Positions 53,965 to 64,000 of a DNA stretch of 64,000 nt are shown here, piece by piece. The DNA lies in assembly GCA_021292165.1 (NCBI GenBank), contig CM037876.1, positions 288,401,938 through 288,465,937 of the forward strand. Direction: 5' to 3'. Every line of letters starts with the position of its first letter. Position 1 is the stretch's first letter. The translations under genes were made by a program, and so were the position numbers. Source of the DNA: Shinisaurus crocodilurus. Lineage: Eukaryota; Chordata; Lepidosauria; Squamata; Shinisauridae. The notes under the pieces are model-generated. The model had not been told where the DNA came from. It saw only the letters and a program-made list of their open reading frames with translations, and did not search any database.

Positions 53965-54350
53965 CAGGGAAGGTGGGTGACTCCTATTTTGGTGGGGCTC
54001 CTTTTCCATTATAGGTTTTGCAGGTTTTATTTGGAGCTTCATAAGAGCTAACCTGGCTGTTCAGGCAGGAAAATGGGGTGGGTTAAGATTTTAAAAAAAT
54101 TATACTGTTTTAAATGTATTTTATTGTTTTTATTCTATGTACATCGCCCAGGGTGGCCGGTTGCCGGCCAGATGGGCGATAAATAAATATAAATAATAAT
54201 AATAAATAATAATGGTGCTCCATGGTGGTGAACCTATTTTGGGGATGGAGTCCAGCACCATGGAAAATGAATATGAAGCTCCAAATAAAGCCTGCAAAAC
54301 CTGTAATGGAAAAGAAGCCCCACTGAAATAGGAGTCACCAGCCTCCCCTG
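53965..54350. mobile_element. Foldback hAT MITE, perfect TSD ATGACCAC, split by L2
   Basis: CAGGGAAGGTGGGTGACTCC and GGAGTCACCAGCCTCCCCTG are the ends; ATGACCAC is on both sides (53957-53964, 54351-54358). An L2 3' end lies at 54054-54211. Confidence 0.93.
54054..54211 (+). mobile_element. L2-clade LINE 3' end nested in a MITE
   Basis: ACCTGGCTGTTCAGGCAGG, GGGTGGGTTAAGATTTT, GCCCAGGGTGGCCGGTTGCC and GGCGATAAATAAATATAAAT: the sense form of the text at 8255-8405. Confidence 0.88.
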
Positions 54351-54447
54351 ATGACCACCCTAAAACCTATGGACATCGGAGACTTCTGGAGTCTTGGGGT
54401 GGGTGGGTGGAGAGAGTTGAAACATGAAGAATTTAAGATGAAATTAA

Positions 54448-54545
54448 GGGTGTGATCCTATTCATGTTTAGACAGAAAAAAGTCTTACAACTCCCAGCAT
54501 ACTCCAGTACTTTTTCTATCTAAACATACATAGGATTGCAGCTAA
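54448..54545. mobile_element. Short palindromic MITE, 'GCAATCCTATGCATG' family
   Basis: GGGTGTGATCCTATTCATG to ACATAGGATTGCAGC with TAA on both sides, suggesting a 3-bp target duplication. Confidence 0.65.
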
Positions 54546-55064
54546 GCCAATGGTTTTCTAGGGACAGTATCCAAAAACTGGGATGTCAAGGAGGAACAGT
54601 CTGAAGTGTTCTAGGGCATATACGTATAGTGCTGACCTTTTTCTTTAGATTTTCAAAGTACAGGGAAGAAGGACAAACTCATGCAGGGTTTCCTTTTTCA
54701 AAAAGAGAAGAGTGGTTTCATGGGATTAATTTGTAATGCAACCTCTAGAGTTTGTGAAACTTGTTTCCTTGCCTCTGCCACAATCAGCAAGCTGGTTTCT
54801 GTTTAGCTCAGCTCTCCTCTTTTTCTCCCTTCTTGAATCTTGCAAATCAACATCTCCCCCTCCCCCCCCTGCTCATTTCCATGCCCTTCATACAGCTGGA
54901 TGCTGATCTTACAGGCGACTTGAAGAACTGGAAGCAGTTGTCATCTCCTGCCTTCTCCCCACTCATCCTCAAGAGCTAAATCATCAGAAAAGCATGTTGA
55001 AGTTGAAGCTGAAGCAATTGTGAGTTCATCTAACTTGGAAAATGAGTGTGCAGTTCTGAGCATG
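54546..55064. other. Unassigned sequence
   Basis: Nothing recognised. Confidence 0.3.
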
Positions 55065-55350
55065 CATATTAGGGGTGAGTGCCACTGAAAACAATGGGGC
55101 TTGGGAATAAATTCAGGGGGGATGGACAAATCTATCTGTTTCTCTTCTTGCAATTTCTGAATATTTTGAAGCACAAGTTCATTCCATCCCATTTCTGCAT
55201 CAGTTTGTGATTTTGAGGGTAAAAATTCTGTACAAAAATGCATACACATTTGTTTACTCATTTCTCCTAATATACACATATTTGCATGCAATTACTCCTG
55301 ATATATGGCTTTTTGTATGCAATTTTTCCTAATGTACACCTTTTTGTAAA
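55065..55350. repeat. Diverged copy of the TAGGGATGTGC group
   Basis: ATTAGGGGTGAGTGCC and repeated TCCTAATATACAC-type text. Interrupted on the right by a CR1 piece. Confidence 0.35.
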
Positions 55351-55351
55351 A

Positions 55352-55640
55352 ATAAGAACGTAAGAAGAGCCATGCTGGATCAGTTCAAAGGTCCATCTAG
55401 TCCAGCATTCTGTTCACACAGTGGCCAACCAGCTGCCCACAGGAAACCACAAGCAGGACGTGAGTGCAACAGCACCCTCCTGCCCTTGTTCCCCAGCAAC
55501 TGGAGTACTTAGGCATACTGCCTCTGATACTGGAGGTAGCATATAGCCACCAGGACTAGTAGCCATTGATAGCCTTCTCCTCCATGAATTTGTCCAATCC
55601 CCTTTTAAAGCCATCCAAATCAGTGGCCATCAGTATTTTT
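55352..55640 (-). mobile_element. CR1-group LINE 3' end (TTCTTATG subfamily), antisense
   Basis: AAGAACGTAAGAAGAGCC to AAAGCCATCCAAATCAGTGG. 5'-truncated. Confidence 0.88.
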
Positions 55641-55920
55641 GATCAGAGAAGTACATAGAGATGTGTGAAAATCGAAGGGTAACCCAGTTAGTGTATTAAG
55701 TTCATGAAGTGCAAATTAGCTTAGTTTGTATTAAAATGCAAACCAAACAAATTTCTCCCCCACCCAATCCCTAAAATTTGGTTATCATTTTGCTGTTCTG
55801 ATGATCCATGGGCAGCTGGCTATTGTAAAAACAAGCTGTTTATGGTGGTAGTAGGGTATACTGCTAGATCCACTAGTTCACACAATATTGCAGTTCCCTT
55901 CCCATGAACTGGAAAACCAC
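55641..55920. other. Unassigned sequence
   Basis: Nothing recognised. Confidence 0.3.
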
Positions 55921-56170
55921 AAATTTATTTATTTATTTATTATATTTATACCCCGCCTTTTTTCCTGCAAGGAACCCAAGGCGGCTTACATAATCCTCCT
56001 CCTCCTCCTCCTCTCTATTTTATCCTCACAACAACCCTGTGAGGTAGGTTAGGCTGAGAGTCAGTGACTGGCCCAAAGTCACCTAGTGAGCCTCATGGCC
56101 GAGCGGGGAATAGAACCCGGATCTCCTGAGTCCCAGTCCAACACTCTCACCACTGCGCCACACTGGCTCT
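55921..56170 (-). mobile_element. MIR-like CORE-SINE, full length
   Basis: TTTATTTATTTATTATATTT tail, CAAGGCGGCTTACATAATCC, CAGTGACTGGCCCAAAGTC and the head GCGCCACACTGGCTCT at its right. Confidence 0.92.
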
Positions 56171-56585
56171 ACCAGTGATTTTTCCAGCTCACAGTAGAGA
56201 AGGCGTAAACTTTCATGAGTTATCTGCAATGATGATACACTGCTCATGCATGTAGACTCACATGGGAAGGTGTGTGTGGGGTTTTTTGACATAAAAAGAA
56301 TGGTTACAACTGACTCTATGGGGAGTTTCCAGTGGGGCTGCTGCATTCCCACCGATTCTGTTGCACAAGCAGGACCCACCACTTGTGCAATGGGATTTGG
56401 CATGTCATAAATCAAACCATGAAATGAGAGGAAGCACTCATTTCCAGAATGGGGACAGGTTGGCTGAGCTCTGTTATGTGAGTTTCACTGACTTGCCTTG
56501 TTCTGTAAATGAGCATTTCTGCTAATTCTACTTCCTATCTGAAGTATGGGCAGCACTGGATACTGCCCTCTGTTCCAGAATTATT
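56171..56585. other. Unassigned sequence
   Basis: Nothing recognised. Confidence 0.3.
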
Positions 56586-56760
56586 TCATAGATTTCATAG
56601 ATCATAGAGTTGGAAAGAGCCTGCAAGGCTATTGAGTCCAACCCCCTGCTCAATGCAGGAAACTAGAGGAGGGGGTCTCCCATCCAAGTAATAACCAGGC
56701 TTGACCCTGCTTAGCTTTCCACGCTCAGACAAGCTGAGCCAGCGTAAGCCACAGGCCTGT
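56586..56760 (-). mobile_element. 5S rRNA-derived SINE with CR1 tail (copy 8)
   Basis: Complete minus-strand copy; ACAGGCCTGTGGCTTACGC head, both 5S blocks and an AATCTATGA tail. Confidence 0.92.
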
Positions 56761-57630
56761 ATAATGAAGCCATATCTATGTAGATATATAGATAGCTAGT
56801 AGAGCTCCATTTTCTTTGGGAAGTTGGGCAATACTTTCAACAGCTTCAGCTTACCCAGGTTTTTCTGATGATTTAGCATTCTTACACCTTTACAACTGTA
56901 TTCACTATTTTAACCTCCACAGAACCGTTCTCCTATTCTTATCAAAACAGCCTTGCAATGACCAACTATTATTACCTACTACCAGGTCAAAGCATTTCAT
57001 TCTCTAGTAACATCAGCTGTCAGATTTTTAGAAACTGGACTTCATGTACCTAGGCAACTGCAGAATTATTTACTTATTCATGTACTTTTATATCTCTCTT
57101 CCATCTGCATGAGCATTCTGCCGGAAAATTCACATTGAAATATGGCTTTAAATACATATTTTCACTCAAAATACATATTGCTAAACCTATTTTCTCTAAA
57201 ATGTGTGTGTGTGTGTGTGTGTGTATACACACATACATTTGATACTTTTTAAAACTAAAAACTATGTTGGAATATTTGGGGAGTGTTGAAGCTGCTGGAT
57301 ATCTAAATTCTGATCAACATTTCAGTCCAGAATCAGAATACACAAAGATCAAATTCTTTAAGCATTTCTAAAGAACTGGGAGGTAACCTTAGATGGACCT
57401 CAGGTTGGTTTTACTGTACCCTTAAATTTCATCTTCATTTCTGAAGTTCTTCACAAAGCCCAACTCTTAGATAAGGTTATAAATATATCTATATCTAAAT
57501 CATCTATATCTATATCTATCTCAAATGTTAGTTAAGCAAATTCGATCAGACAGGTTCCCATATTGCAGTGTTTTGTTTTGTTTTTAACTAGCAAAGATGC
57601 ATTTATTTATTTAACAGTAGAGGTATAAAC
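56761..57630. other. Unassigned, with (GT)n and (TATATC)n tracts
   Basis: (GT)n at 57204-57224 and TATATCTATATCTA runs at 57481-57522. No gene. Confidence 0.4.
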
Positions 57631-58093
57631 TAGGGATGTGCACTGGATTCCACTGAAACCCAAGCCCTGAGCCAAATTGGGTCCCTTCAGACCATTTCTG
57701 GTGCAACTATACCTGCAATTTGCATCCAGTTTGCATCCAATTTTGCCCAGAAATAATAAAAAAGTTATTGACAGTTCCCATACACACACACACACACACT
57801 ACAAAAACTCCTGCACCTATTTTTCTGACATTGGGCAGGTATAATTCCTTCCTAAGGGGGTACTATGCCTGTAATTATCATTGAATTCTGTCCAAGAGGA
57901 AAAAAAAAAGGCTGTCGCTATTTTTGGATTCCCCATGCTGGGGAGAAGCACGAAGGATTTACAAACCTCGGCTTGGGTTTGGTAACGACCGACTCTGTAT
58001 TGATGTGAGCAGAAGTGGGATGTTTTCCAAAGCACCAAATTGGAGTTGGAGTCAAAGTGGGGGTGAGGGTGGGTGGGTCAGTGCACACCTCTA
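57631..58093. mobile_element. hAT-like element, TAGGGATGTGCAC ends
   Basis: TAGGGATGTGCACTG and CAGTGCACACCTCTA pair. The flanks GTATAAAC and GTATAAAT match at 7 of 8. Best-defined member of this group (463 bp). Confidence 0.8.
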
Positions 58094-58293
58094 GTATAAA
58101 TGGATGGATTGATACAGGATGCCTGAAATTCATTTTATTTTTGAAGGCTACTCCTCAGGGATTTCATGCATGTCTGACTGCATCATCTGTATGCACATAT
58201 AGAAATGTCTCTGCGTTTATGCCACTGAAGAGATTACCAGTTGATTTTGATAGAAGTAAACAAACTACCACATGTGAATATGTATTGTGGGGG

Positions 58294-58319
58294 CATATAT
58301 ATATATATATATATATATA
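58294..58319 (+). repeat. (AT)n microsatellite
   Basis: About 13 AT units; the TA at its end is the target of the next element. Confidence 0.95.
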
Positions 58320-58562
58320 CAGTCATGCCTTGGATTGAGAGCATAATTCGTTCCGGAAATGTGCTTGTAATCCAAAACACTCTTATATCAAAATGAAATC
58401 CCCCCAAAAAAATTTGTACAAAGATTTTTAATTTAAGCTATACTACAGTACTTGTATTGCAAGACATCGCTTGTATATCAAATAAATAAATAAATATTTA
58501 AAAATTTGATTGTCTTGCAAAACGCTCTCAAACCAAGTTACTTGCAATCCAAGGTATTACTG
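58320..58562 (+). mobile_element. Tc1/mariner- or Tigger-type MITE, TA duplication
   Basis: CAGTCATGCCTTGGATTG and CAATCCAAGGTATTACTG with TA on both sides. 243 bp, reverse complement of 36096-36346. Confidence 0.85.
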
Positions 58563-58564
58563 TA

Positions 58565-58590
58565 TACACACACACACACACACACACACC
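58565..58590 (+). repeat. (AC)n microsatellite
   Basis: About 12 AC units following the MITE. Confidence 0.95.
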
Positions 58591-58908
58591 TCAAAAGATG
58601 AAACTTTAGTCAGTCATTTGCTCTGCAGGCCAAAACCTGAAGCTGGTATTAGTATTGCATAAACCAGGAAAAGGAATTCTTTTTTCTGTCAAAGGCGCTG
58701 CATTCCCTCAGGGGTAATCTGTCTGGGCTCACTGCTGACAGTGGGTGGAGCCAAAGCCAGCAGTGGGCGGGGCCAGTGCCAAACGTGTGTGGGGACACTG
58801 CTTTTATCTCTCTCGCTCTGCCACCCCTGTTTCTCTCTGCATCTCTCCCTCCCTCTTCCTCTTCATCCAGCAGGGAGGGAGGGCTTTGGAAATTAGACTG
58901 TGGATCAC

Positions 58909-58944
58909 AGGTGGCTCTAGGGCCACAGTTTGCCCACTCCTGGA
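58909..58944. mobile_element. hAT right terminus fragment
   Basis: GGCCACAGTTTGCCCACTCCTG is a typical hAT end (reverse complement CAGGAGTGGGCAAACTG). The left end is not visible. Confidence 0.55.
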
Positions 58945-59131
58945 TAAATGTTTAATAAGAATTTGTTTACATGTTGAAACTGATGGTGTGGAATGTCCAT
59001 TGGAAGGAATGGATGCAGCAGCAATGTTCATTTGGAAATGCATCCTACTGTTGTTTGTGGATTCCAGTCAGTGGTTGCTAAAGAATACAACAGAGATGCA
59101 TATTTGGGACTAAGGGTAGTGAAAGGAGGGT

Positions 59132-59195
59132 GTAGAACAGCCTTCCACAGCCTGGTACCCTCCAGATGTGTTGAACTACAACTCTCATCAAGATA
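59132..59195. mobile_element. Half MITE, 'CCAGATGTTTTGGAC' family
   Basis: CAGCCTTCCACAGCCTGGTA to AACTACAACTCTCATCA; left arm only. Confidence 0.6.
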
Positions 59196-60617
59196 ATCAT
59201 TGCCTATCATTCTACCTGGTCCCCACAGCTGTCTCCTAGCTGACCCACCTGGTCCCTCTTTGTTATTCTTCTCTTCTGCCTCTATGTTCTCTTTCTAACA
59301 TTGAAACGGAAACTTTCTCCAGCCAATTTTTATGAATTTAATCCCTGCCTCTGCTGTACACAGAATTTCTCCTCCATTCACAGGTCATGTGTCAGTAGTT
59401 GCCTTTGAAACCATGTTGAATACACACCACATCTCTCACCTTCTTCCCCATCTATACCCAGTGAGTACATAGCTAAAGCACACTTAGATAACTCTGAGCA
59501 AAGGTTAGTTGTGATTGTGATGCAGGAGATCCGTGAACAGGCTTTCTTACTTTTTTCTTTTTTTTTTAAGGTTAATAGCAGCCATGGAAGAGGGGGAAGG
59601 CAATTTGGATTGGGGCCATAGTGCTTTTTAAAAACAAACAAACAAACAAACAGAGAAAAAAATCCCTCACCCCTGCCATTTTATTGAAATTATTCCCCCA
59701 CCTCCCAAAAGCTGCCATTTGCCCTGTAGGGCAAAATAGAAGTATCATATATCGGGCTGAATTGAAATGGCTATGTTTGGATGGATGTGGACATTTTGAA
59801 GACAGGGGGATCAAAATTAGCACTCTTCCTAACACCTATGCTGCTGGCTGCCGTCTTTAATTCCCTATAACCACCCCCAGACAATGTTACATGATAAAGT
59901 AACATAATTTCAAGGAACGTTCAGGGTGGTGGTGGTGGTGGTGGTGGTCTAAAATCAGAGGACAGTAGTTCTACCTGCACCACTGCTGTTAGAAAGCAGT
60001 GGCCTTGCCCCCCAATTTTGGGGGCCCTTTTTGCTCCCGTGCCTGCAAATTTCATCAAACACTTGTGTGAAGAAATGCTATGAATATAATGGTTTGTTTA
60101 TGTCCTTTAGTCGTGTTTATATCCGTTGTGTGAGGCGGCTATAATGTATCTGAGTAGACCAGAGGCCTAGCTTTGTTATTGTGTATAGAGCCTTAAACAG
60201 TTGTGGTTGCCTTCATTACGGTGGCTTAGGAAAGGAGGCTTTAGACGATTTAAAATGTTTACGGGTCGACAAAGATGATTGGCAACTGGGAGTTCCATGG
60301 GGAAGATGAATGGCAAGGAGTTTTTTTTTTTTGCTTTTTTTTTTAAGGTCAGGGAGAATGTTAGAGACAGTTGGAAACTGGATAGCAGTGAGTTGGGGTT
60401 ACAGGTTGTTAGCTGACGGAAGCAGTGCTCAGAGCTGGGAAAAGAGAAAGCCGGTCTGGTGGGGGACCTGGAATCCAGAGCTGGTGGGGAGCGTGAGGCC
60501 AGGCTCTGCAGGGGTGATGATACTTCAGGCAGGCAGCAGAGCCCTGCACCAGGGGGATTCATTCAGAGGTCTGACCAGAGGGAACTTCAGAAAGTGATCC
60601 CTGATGCAGTGTCATCT
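59196..60617. other. Unassigned sequence
   Basis: (AAAC)n near 59634 and (GGT)n at 59927-59948. No gene or repeat family is recognised. Confidence 0.35.
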
Positions 60618-60746
60618 TTATTATTTATTTATTTATTTATTTATTATATTTATATCCCGCCTTTTTTCCTGCAAGGAACCCAAGGCGGCTTACATTATCC
60701 TCCTCCTCCTCCTCTCCCTTTTATCCTCACAACAACCCTGTGAGGT
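60618..60746 (-). mobile_element. MIR-like CORE-SINE, interrupted by the LTR element
   Basis: The tail and 3' half are present to CAACAACCCTGTGAGGT, then the LTR begins. The remaining half (expected to start with the AGGTTAGGCTGAGAGTCAG block) should lie beyond the window. Confidence 0.9.
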
Positions 60747-61315
60747 TGTGAAGGATTGAGGCCTACACAGGCTTAAGTTTGTTGAAGCCTGACGGCCCAA
60801 ACACTTCCCTAGATTAGCTGAAGCCTGAAGGCCCAAACACTCCAGGATGGGAGGGGGGTTTGAGAGTCTTAGTACCCAATAGAAGTTAAGAATTAGTCTC
60901 CTGAGCAAAGTCACCTGATTATAACCTTCCACTCCTGAGAAGGCTATATATGTGTGGGGTGTGGTCAGCTAGAGAGAGAGAGAGAGAGAGACTGACTGCA
61001 GAGAGAGACTGACTGCAGAGGAGAGAGGTAGTCTGAAGTTAAGCTAGAGAACCTTGTATTAGTTGTTTGTTTTATTTTATCATACTTGCTTTTGAATTGT
61101 AACCACTCTATTAAGTAAATACCCTAAAATAATAAGTAAAGTTTGTTGTGTACCCTGGTTTGTTGGAGTGACTTATTCACCACGTCTAAAGCCTACACCC
61201 ATGCTACTGGAAACAGGCAAAGGATTTGATCTCCTGGAATGGGAGAAGCTTTGAGAAGAGGCGGAGATCTTCCAAAGGCAGGTCGAGGGGTCCCTGCAGT
61301 AGCGGAACCTTGACA
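60747..61315 (+). mobile_element. 5' LTR of a Ty3/gypsy element
   Basis: TGTGAAGGATTGAGGCC begins it and CGGAACCTTGACA ends it (569 bp, TG...CA). It contains a TATA box at 60944-60952, a (GA)n run at 60971-60990, and AATAATAAGTAAAG, a possible weak poly-A signal. The primer-binding site starts three bases later. Confidence 0.8.
60944..60952 (+). promoter_or_regulatory. LTR TATA box
   Basis: CTATATATG in the U3-like part of the LTR, the only TATA-like motif between the LTR start and gag. It probably drives the element transcript. Confidence 0.55.
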
Positions 61316-61317
61316 GA

Positions 61318-61329
61318 TGGTGGCAGCGG
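61318..61329 (+). promoter_or_regulatory. Primer-binding site, tRNA-Leu type
   Basis: TGGTGGCAGCGG is complementary to the 3' end of tRNA-Leu (CCGCTGCCACCA). It lies two bases after the LTR end, where minus-strand synthesis would be primed. Confidence 0.7.
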
Positions 61330-61456
61330 AGCGATCCTGAACAGGGAGATTAAGCACTCCAAATAGTAATTGGGTTTTTTTACTAATAGAGCTGGCAAAA
61401 GCAGTGTATGTTTTAACTTCAGAACTGCGGAATAGGGACCCAGTGAGGCAATTAAA

Positions 61457-61786
61457 ATGAGCCAATACCTCTCTATGAATAAAACTGCCCTGATTGAGCA
61501 GTGTAAAAAGGACAATTTGCCATGGGAGGAGAAAAGAGCAGAAGAACTGAAAGTTATGCTGATCTCCCAGGCGGCAATAGGAGGAGCTGCACCCTCTAGC
61601 CCTAGTGTAGCAGGACCCCAAACAAAAGAATGGGAGCTCCGTGAACAGGAACTGCGGCTAGTGGCAAAGCAGAAGGAAGAAGAGACCCGGTTAGAGTGGG
61701 AGCGGCTTCGACTGCAGCAGGAGCAACTTAAGGCCCAGGAAGAACAACGCAGACACGAGGAAAAGGTGCTGGCAGGAGCAACTTAA
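61457..61786 (+). pseudogene. Gypsy gag, N-terminal part (frameshifted)
   Basis: The frame begins MSQYLSMNKTALIEQCKKDN and goes into a Glu/Gln/Arg-rich coiled coil with 13-15-residue repeats (LKAQEEQRRHEEK). A one-base insertion near 61764-61772 shifts it to a stop at 61784-61786. Repeats of the same unit just downstream show the intended frame. It starts 140 bp after the primer-binding site. Confidence 0.8.
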
Positions 61787-64000
61787 AGCCCAGGAAGAGC
61801 AACGCAGACATGAGGAAAAGCTGCATCAGGAACAACTTCAAGCCCAGAAAGAGCAACTTCAGGCCCAGAAAGAGCAACTTCAGGCCCAGGAAGAACAACG
61901 CAGACATGAGGAAAGGATGATGAAATTGAAAGAGGAGCAGCCTGTCAGAGTTACCCCGAAGGACTTCACAGCATACACCCCAGGAGAAGACCCACAAGTG
62001 TTCTTGACCACTTTTGAAAGGGCAGCACAGAAGTGGGGACTGCAGGAGGGTGATTACATGAAGTTTGTGCCTAATTTAATCAAAGGGGAGCTGGCAGAGA
62101 TTTATAATAGCATGCCAGAGGGGGAGGCTGTTTCCTATGCTCAATTCAAAGAAACGGTGTTTAAAAGGTTCAGGTTAGGCCCTGAGCACTTTAGGAAAAA
62201 GTTCAGAGGGTTAACACCTCAACCTGGTAAATCTATGGTAGAGTTTGCAACAAAACTAAAAAACCTGCTACTAAAATGGGTGGATGAAGCAAAAGCTGAC
62301 AACAGGGAAAAAGTGCTAGAGCTTATGGCTCTGGATCAGTTTTATTTTCGGTTGCCCAGAGAAATAAAACTGAAGGTTAAGGATAAAGATCCTGAAACGG
62401 TAAACCAAGCTGCAGAAATGGCTAACAAACTGATTGAAAACAGGGAAGGGTTAGGCCCCAGGATTGAGTCTGAGAAGAAGGGGGGGAAATGGGAAGCCCC
62501 AAGTAAAAAGGAGTTCAAAAAACCTCCTGTTGATCCTTCTCACCCCAGAGACCGTGCCTGTTATTCGTGTGGTCAGACAGGCCACATCAAGAGTAGCTGT
62601 CCCAAGTTACAAGCAATAACACCAGCTAACCTAGGTAGTCCTAAACCCGAACATACCAAGCCACAAGGTGTAGCAAGCATAAAAAAACCTTATAAGTGTG
62701 GATTTGTGATCACCAACAGGGAAGAGGTTAATAATCAGTTTAAGGAACCTATTTATGTAAAAGATAAGACCATTATGGCAATGTTGGATTCTGGAGCTGA
62801 TGTTTCTCTAATCCGAGCAGATTTGGTGACACCTGAAGATTTGGTACCAGGAATGTCTATTGAGATCCAGGGAGTGAATGGTCCCTCCTTTGAAGTCCCA
62901 GTAGCAAGGTTATCCATAGAATGGAGGGGATGGCGAGGTCTGTATGAAGTTGGGGTGATGGAACCTCCAACCCAATTTGCCCCTATCATTGTGGGAAAGG
63001 ATATAATGGGCCCAGAAGCTCAAATATGTGTGGTAACCCGCAAGCAAAAGGAAAGGGAGGAAACTTCAAGGCAGGACCAGGCAAATGCTAATGTAAAAGA
63101 AAAGGTACTCGAGGTACAACCCCCAGAGATTCCGGAAGGTCCAAAACCAACCCCAGACCCTCCCCAAACCGAAACAACAGAACAAGCCTCCATGCAACCT
63201 GGAGACCTGAAAGCCAGTGAACCAACTGAGGCAGGTGGTTCTGTAGAGGAGAAGGCGCTAGAGACCCCTTTTCCTGATTTAAGAGGAGTAGAGGAATTCA
63301 AGCAGGAAGTCCTCAGTGATCCTAGTTTGGAGCCTCTGAAAAGAGTTGCTCTCCCTCAAGAGAGGCCCTTCTCTGAGGAAAGAAGGGAGCAGATCATTTG
63401 GGAAAAAGGATTGCTGTATAGGCTGTGGTTACCAAAAACCCAAGAGTTAACCTGGGAACCACTAAAGCAACTGGTAGTACCTAATCAATTCTGGCTAAGG
63501 TTGCTAGAACTAGCCCATGATGTGCCATGCGCAGGGCACTTGGGGAAAAACAAGACTAAACAAAGGCTCATGGCAAACTTCTTTTGGCCTGGAATTGCTA
63601 AGCAAGTAGCAGAGTACTGCAGGTCTTGTGAAACCTGTCAGCGTGTGGGGAAGGCAGGGCATCACAGTAAAGCCCCTTTACAGCCTCTGCCTATTATAGG
63701 AGAAGCTTTCTTCAGGGTAGACATGGATATTGTAGGGCCTTTCACTAAACCCACCCGCAAGGGAAAAAAGTACATCCTCACAGTGGTGGATTTTGCCACA
63801 AGATACCCAGAAGCTGTAGCACTAGCCTCTATAGATGCTCCATCTGTAGCTGAGGCTTTGCTAACTATATTTTGCGGAACTGGATTTCCCTCTGAAATCT
63901 TAACAGATTGTGGGTCAAATTTCCTCTCCGAGATAATGGAGTGTCTGTGGAAGTGTCGTGGGGTAAAACACTTGAAAACCACTCCTTATCACCCCCAATG
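61787..64000 (+). CDS. Gypsy gag-protease-integrase polyprotein (partial, runs off the window)
   Basis: In the restored phase this frame is open to the window end. Order: coiled-coil repeats (61790-61925); capsid with a SCAN-like C-terminal half (about 62140-62445, with FRLGPEHFRKKFRGL and LMALDQFYFRLPREIK); CX2CX4HX4C zinc knuckle (62559-62600); aspartic protease with LDSGADVS (Asp at 62787) and IIVGKDIMGP; an acidic, Pro-rich linker (63013-63290); integrase HHCC domain (His 63516 and 63537, Cys 63627 and 63636) and core Asp at 63726 and 63906, 60 residues apart. The catalytic Glu lies outside. No reverse transcriptase lies between protease and integrase, unlike standard Ty3/gypsy. Confidence 0.88.

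Noticed and set aside
1..64000. CRISPR array, bacterial operon or phage
   Set aside because: Direct repeats are microsatellites or dispersed transposons; all recognised coding sequence is eukaryotic retrotransposon.

Overview
The window is eukaryotic, from a vertebrate and most likely a squamate reptile (probably a lizard). It holds CR1 LINEs with the ATTCTATG-type 3' end, a second CR1 group ending in TTCTTATGTTCTTATG, L2-clade LINEs, MIR-like CORE-SINEs, 5S rRNA-derived SINEs, many short palindromic hAT elements with 8-bp target duplications, and a Ty3/gypsy element with a SCAN-like capsid. I found no convincing host exon, tRNA gene, rRNA gene or host promoter. I read it as an intergenic or intronic repeat cluster. 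The organism call is inference from repeat content only.

Layout. 1-6.3 kb: a hAT element (3434-4786, perfect TSD), then a CR1 copy split by a TG...CA LTR-like insertion that is itself split by a SINE. 6.3-12 kb: palindromic MITEs, some split by L2 pieces. 11.9-12.8 kb: a MITE interrupted by a CpG-rich TIR element. 13.1-14.3 kb: an antisense CR1 reverse-transcriptase fragment. 14.4-21.8 kb: MITEs, SINEs and unassigned sequence. 22.0-26.4 kb: a GACTCG-rich hAT element with perfect 8-bp TSDs, carrying a 3.7-kb CR1 with an ORF1 esterase domain and an ORF2 endonuclease and reverse transcriptase. 29.3-31.3 kb: a 2-kb TIR element enclosing a CpG-island-like stretch. 33-49 kb: several 5S-derived SINEs, a triple nest at 38.7-39.2 kb, and an inverted pair of CR1 fragments near 47 kb. 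50.7-52.1 kb: a hAT element with a GC-rich tandem repeat and perfect TSDs. 52-60 kb: scattered SINEs, MITEs and microsatellites. 60.7-64.0 kb: the left part of a Ty3/gypsy element (5' LTR, primer-binding site, gag, protease, integrase), cut by the window end.

The two most notable items are these. (1) The gypsy element places integrase directly after protease and has a SCAN-like capsid, which fits the Gmr1-like group, where reverse transcriptase follows integrase. (2) Eight copies of a short element join a 5S rRNA-derived head (box A/IE/box C region) to a CR1 3' tail. The SINE and LINE families fit a donor-parasite relationship: CR1-tailed SINEs would use CR1 machinery, and MIR-like SINEs with AATAAATAAATA tails would use L2 machinery. 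The nesting order, dated by target duplications, shows that hAT, LTR, L2 and SINE activity overlapped in time.
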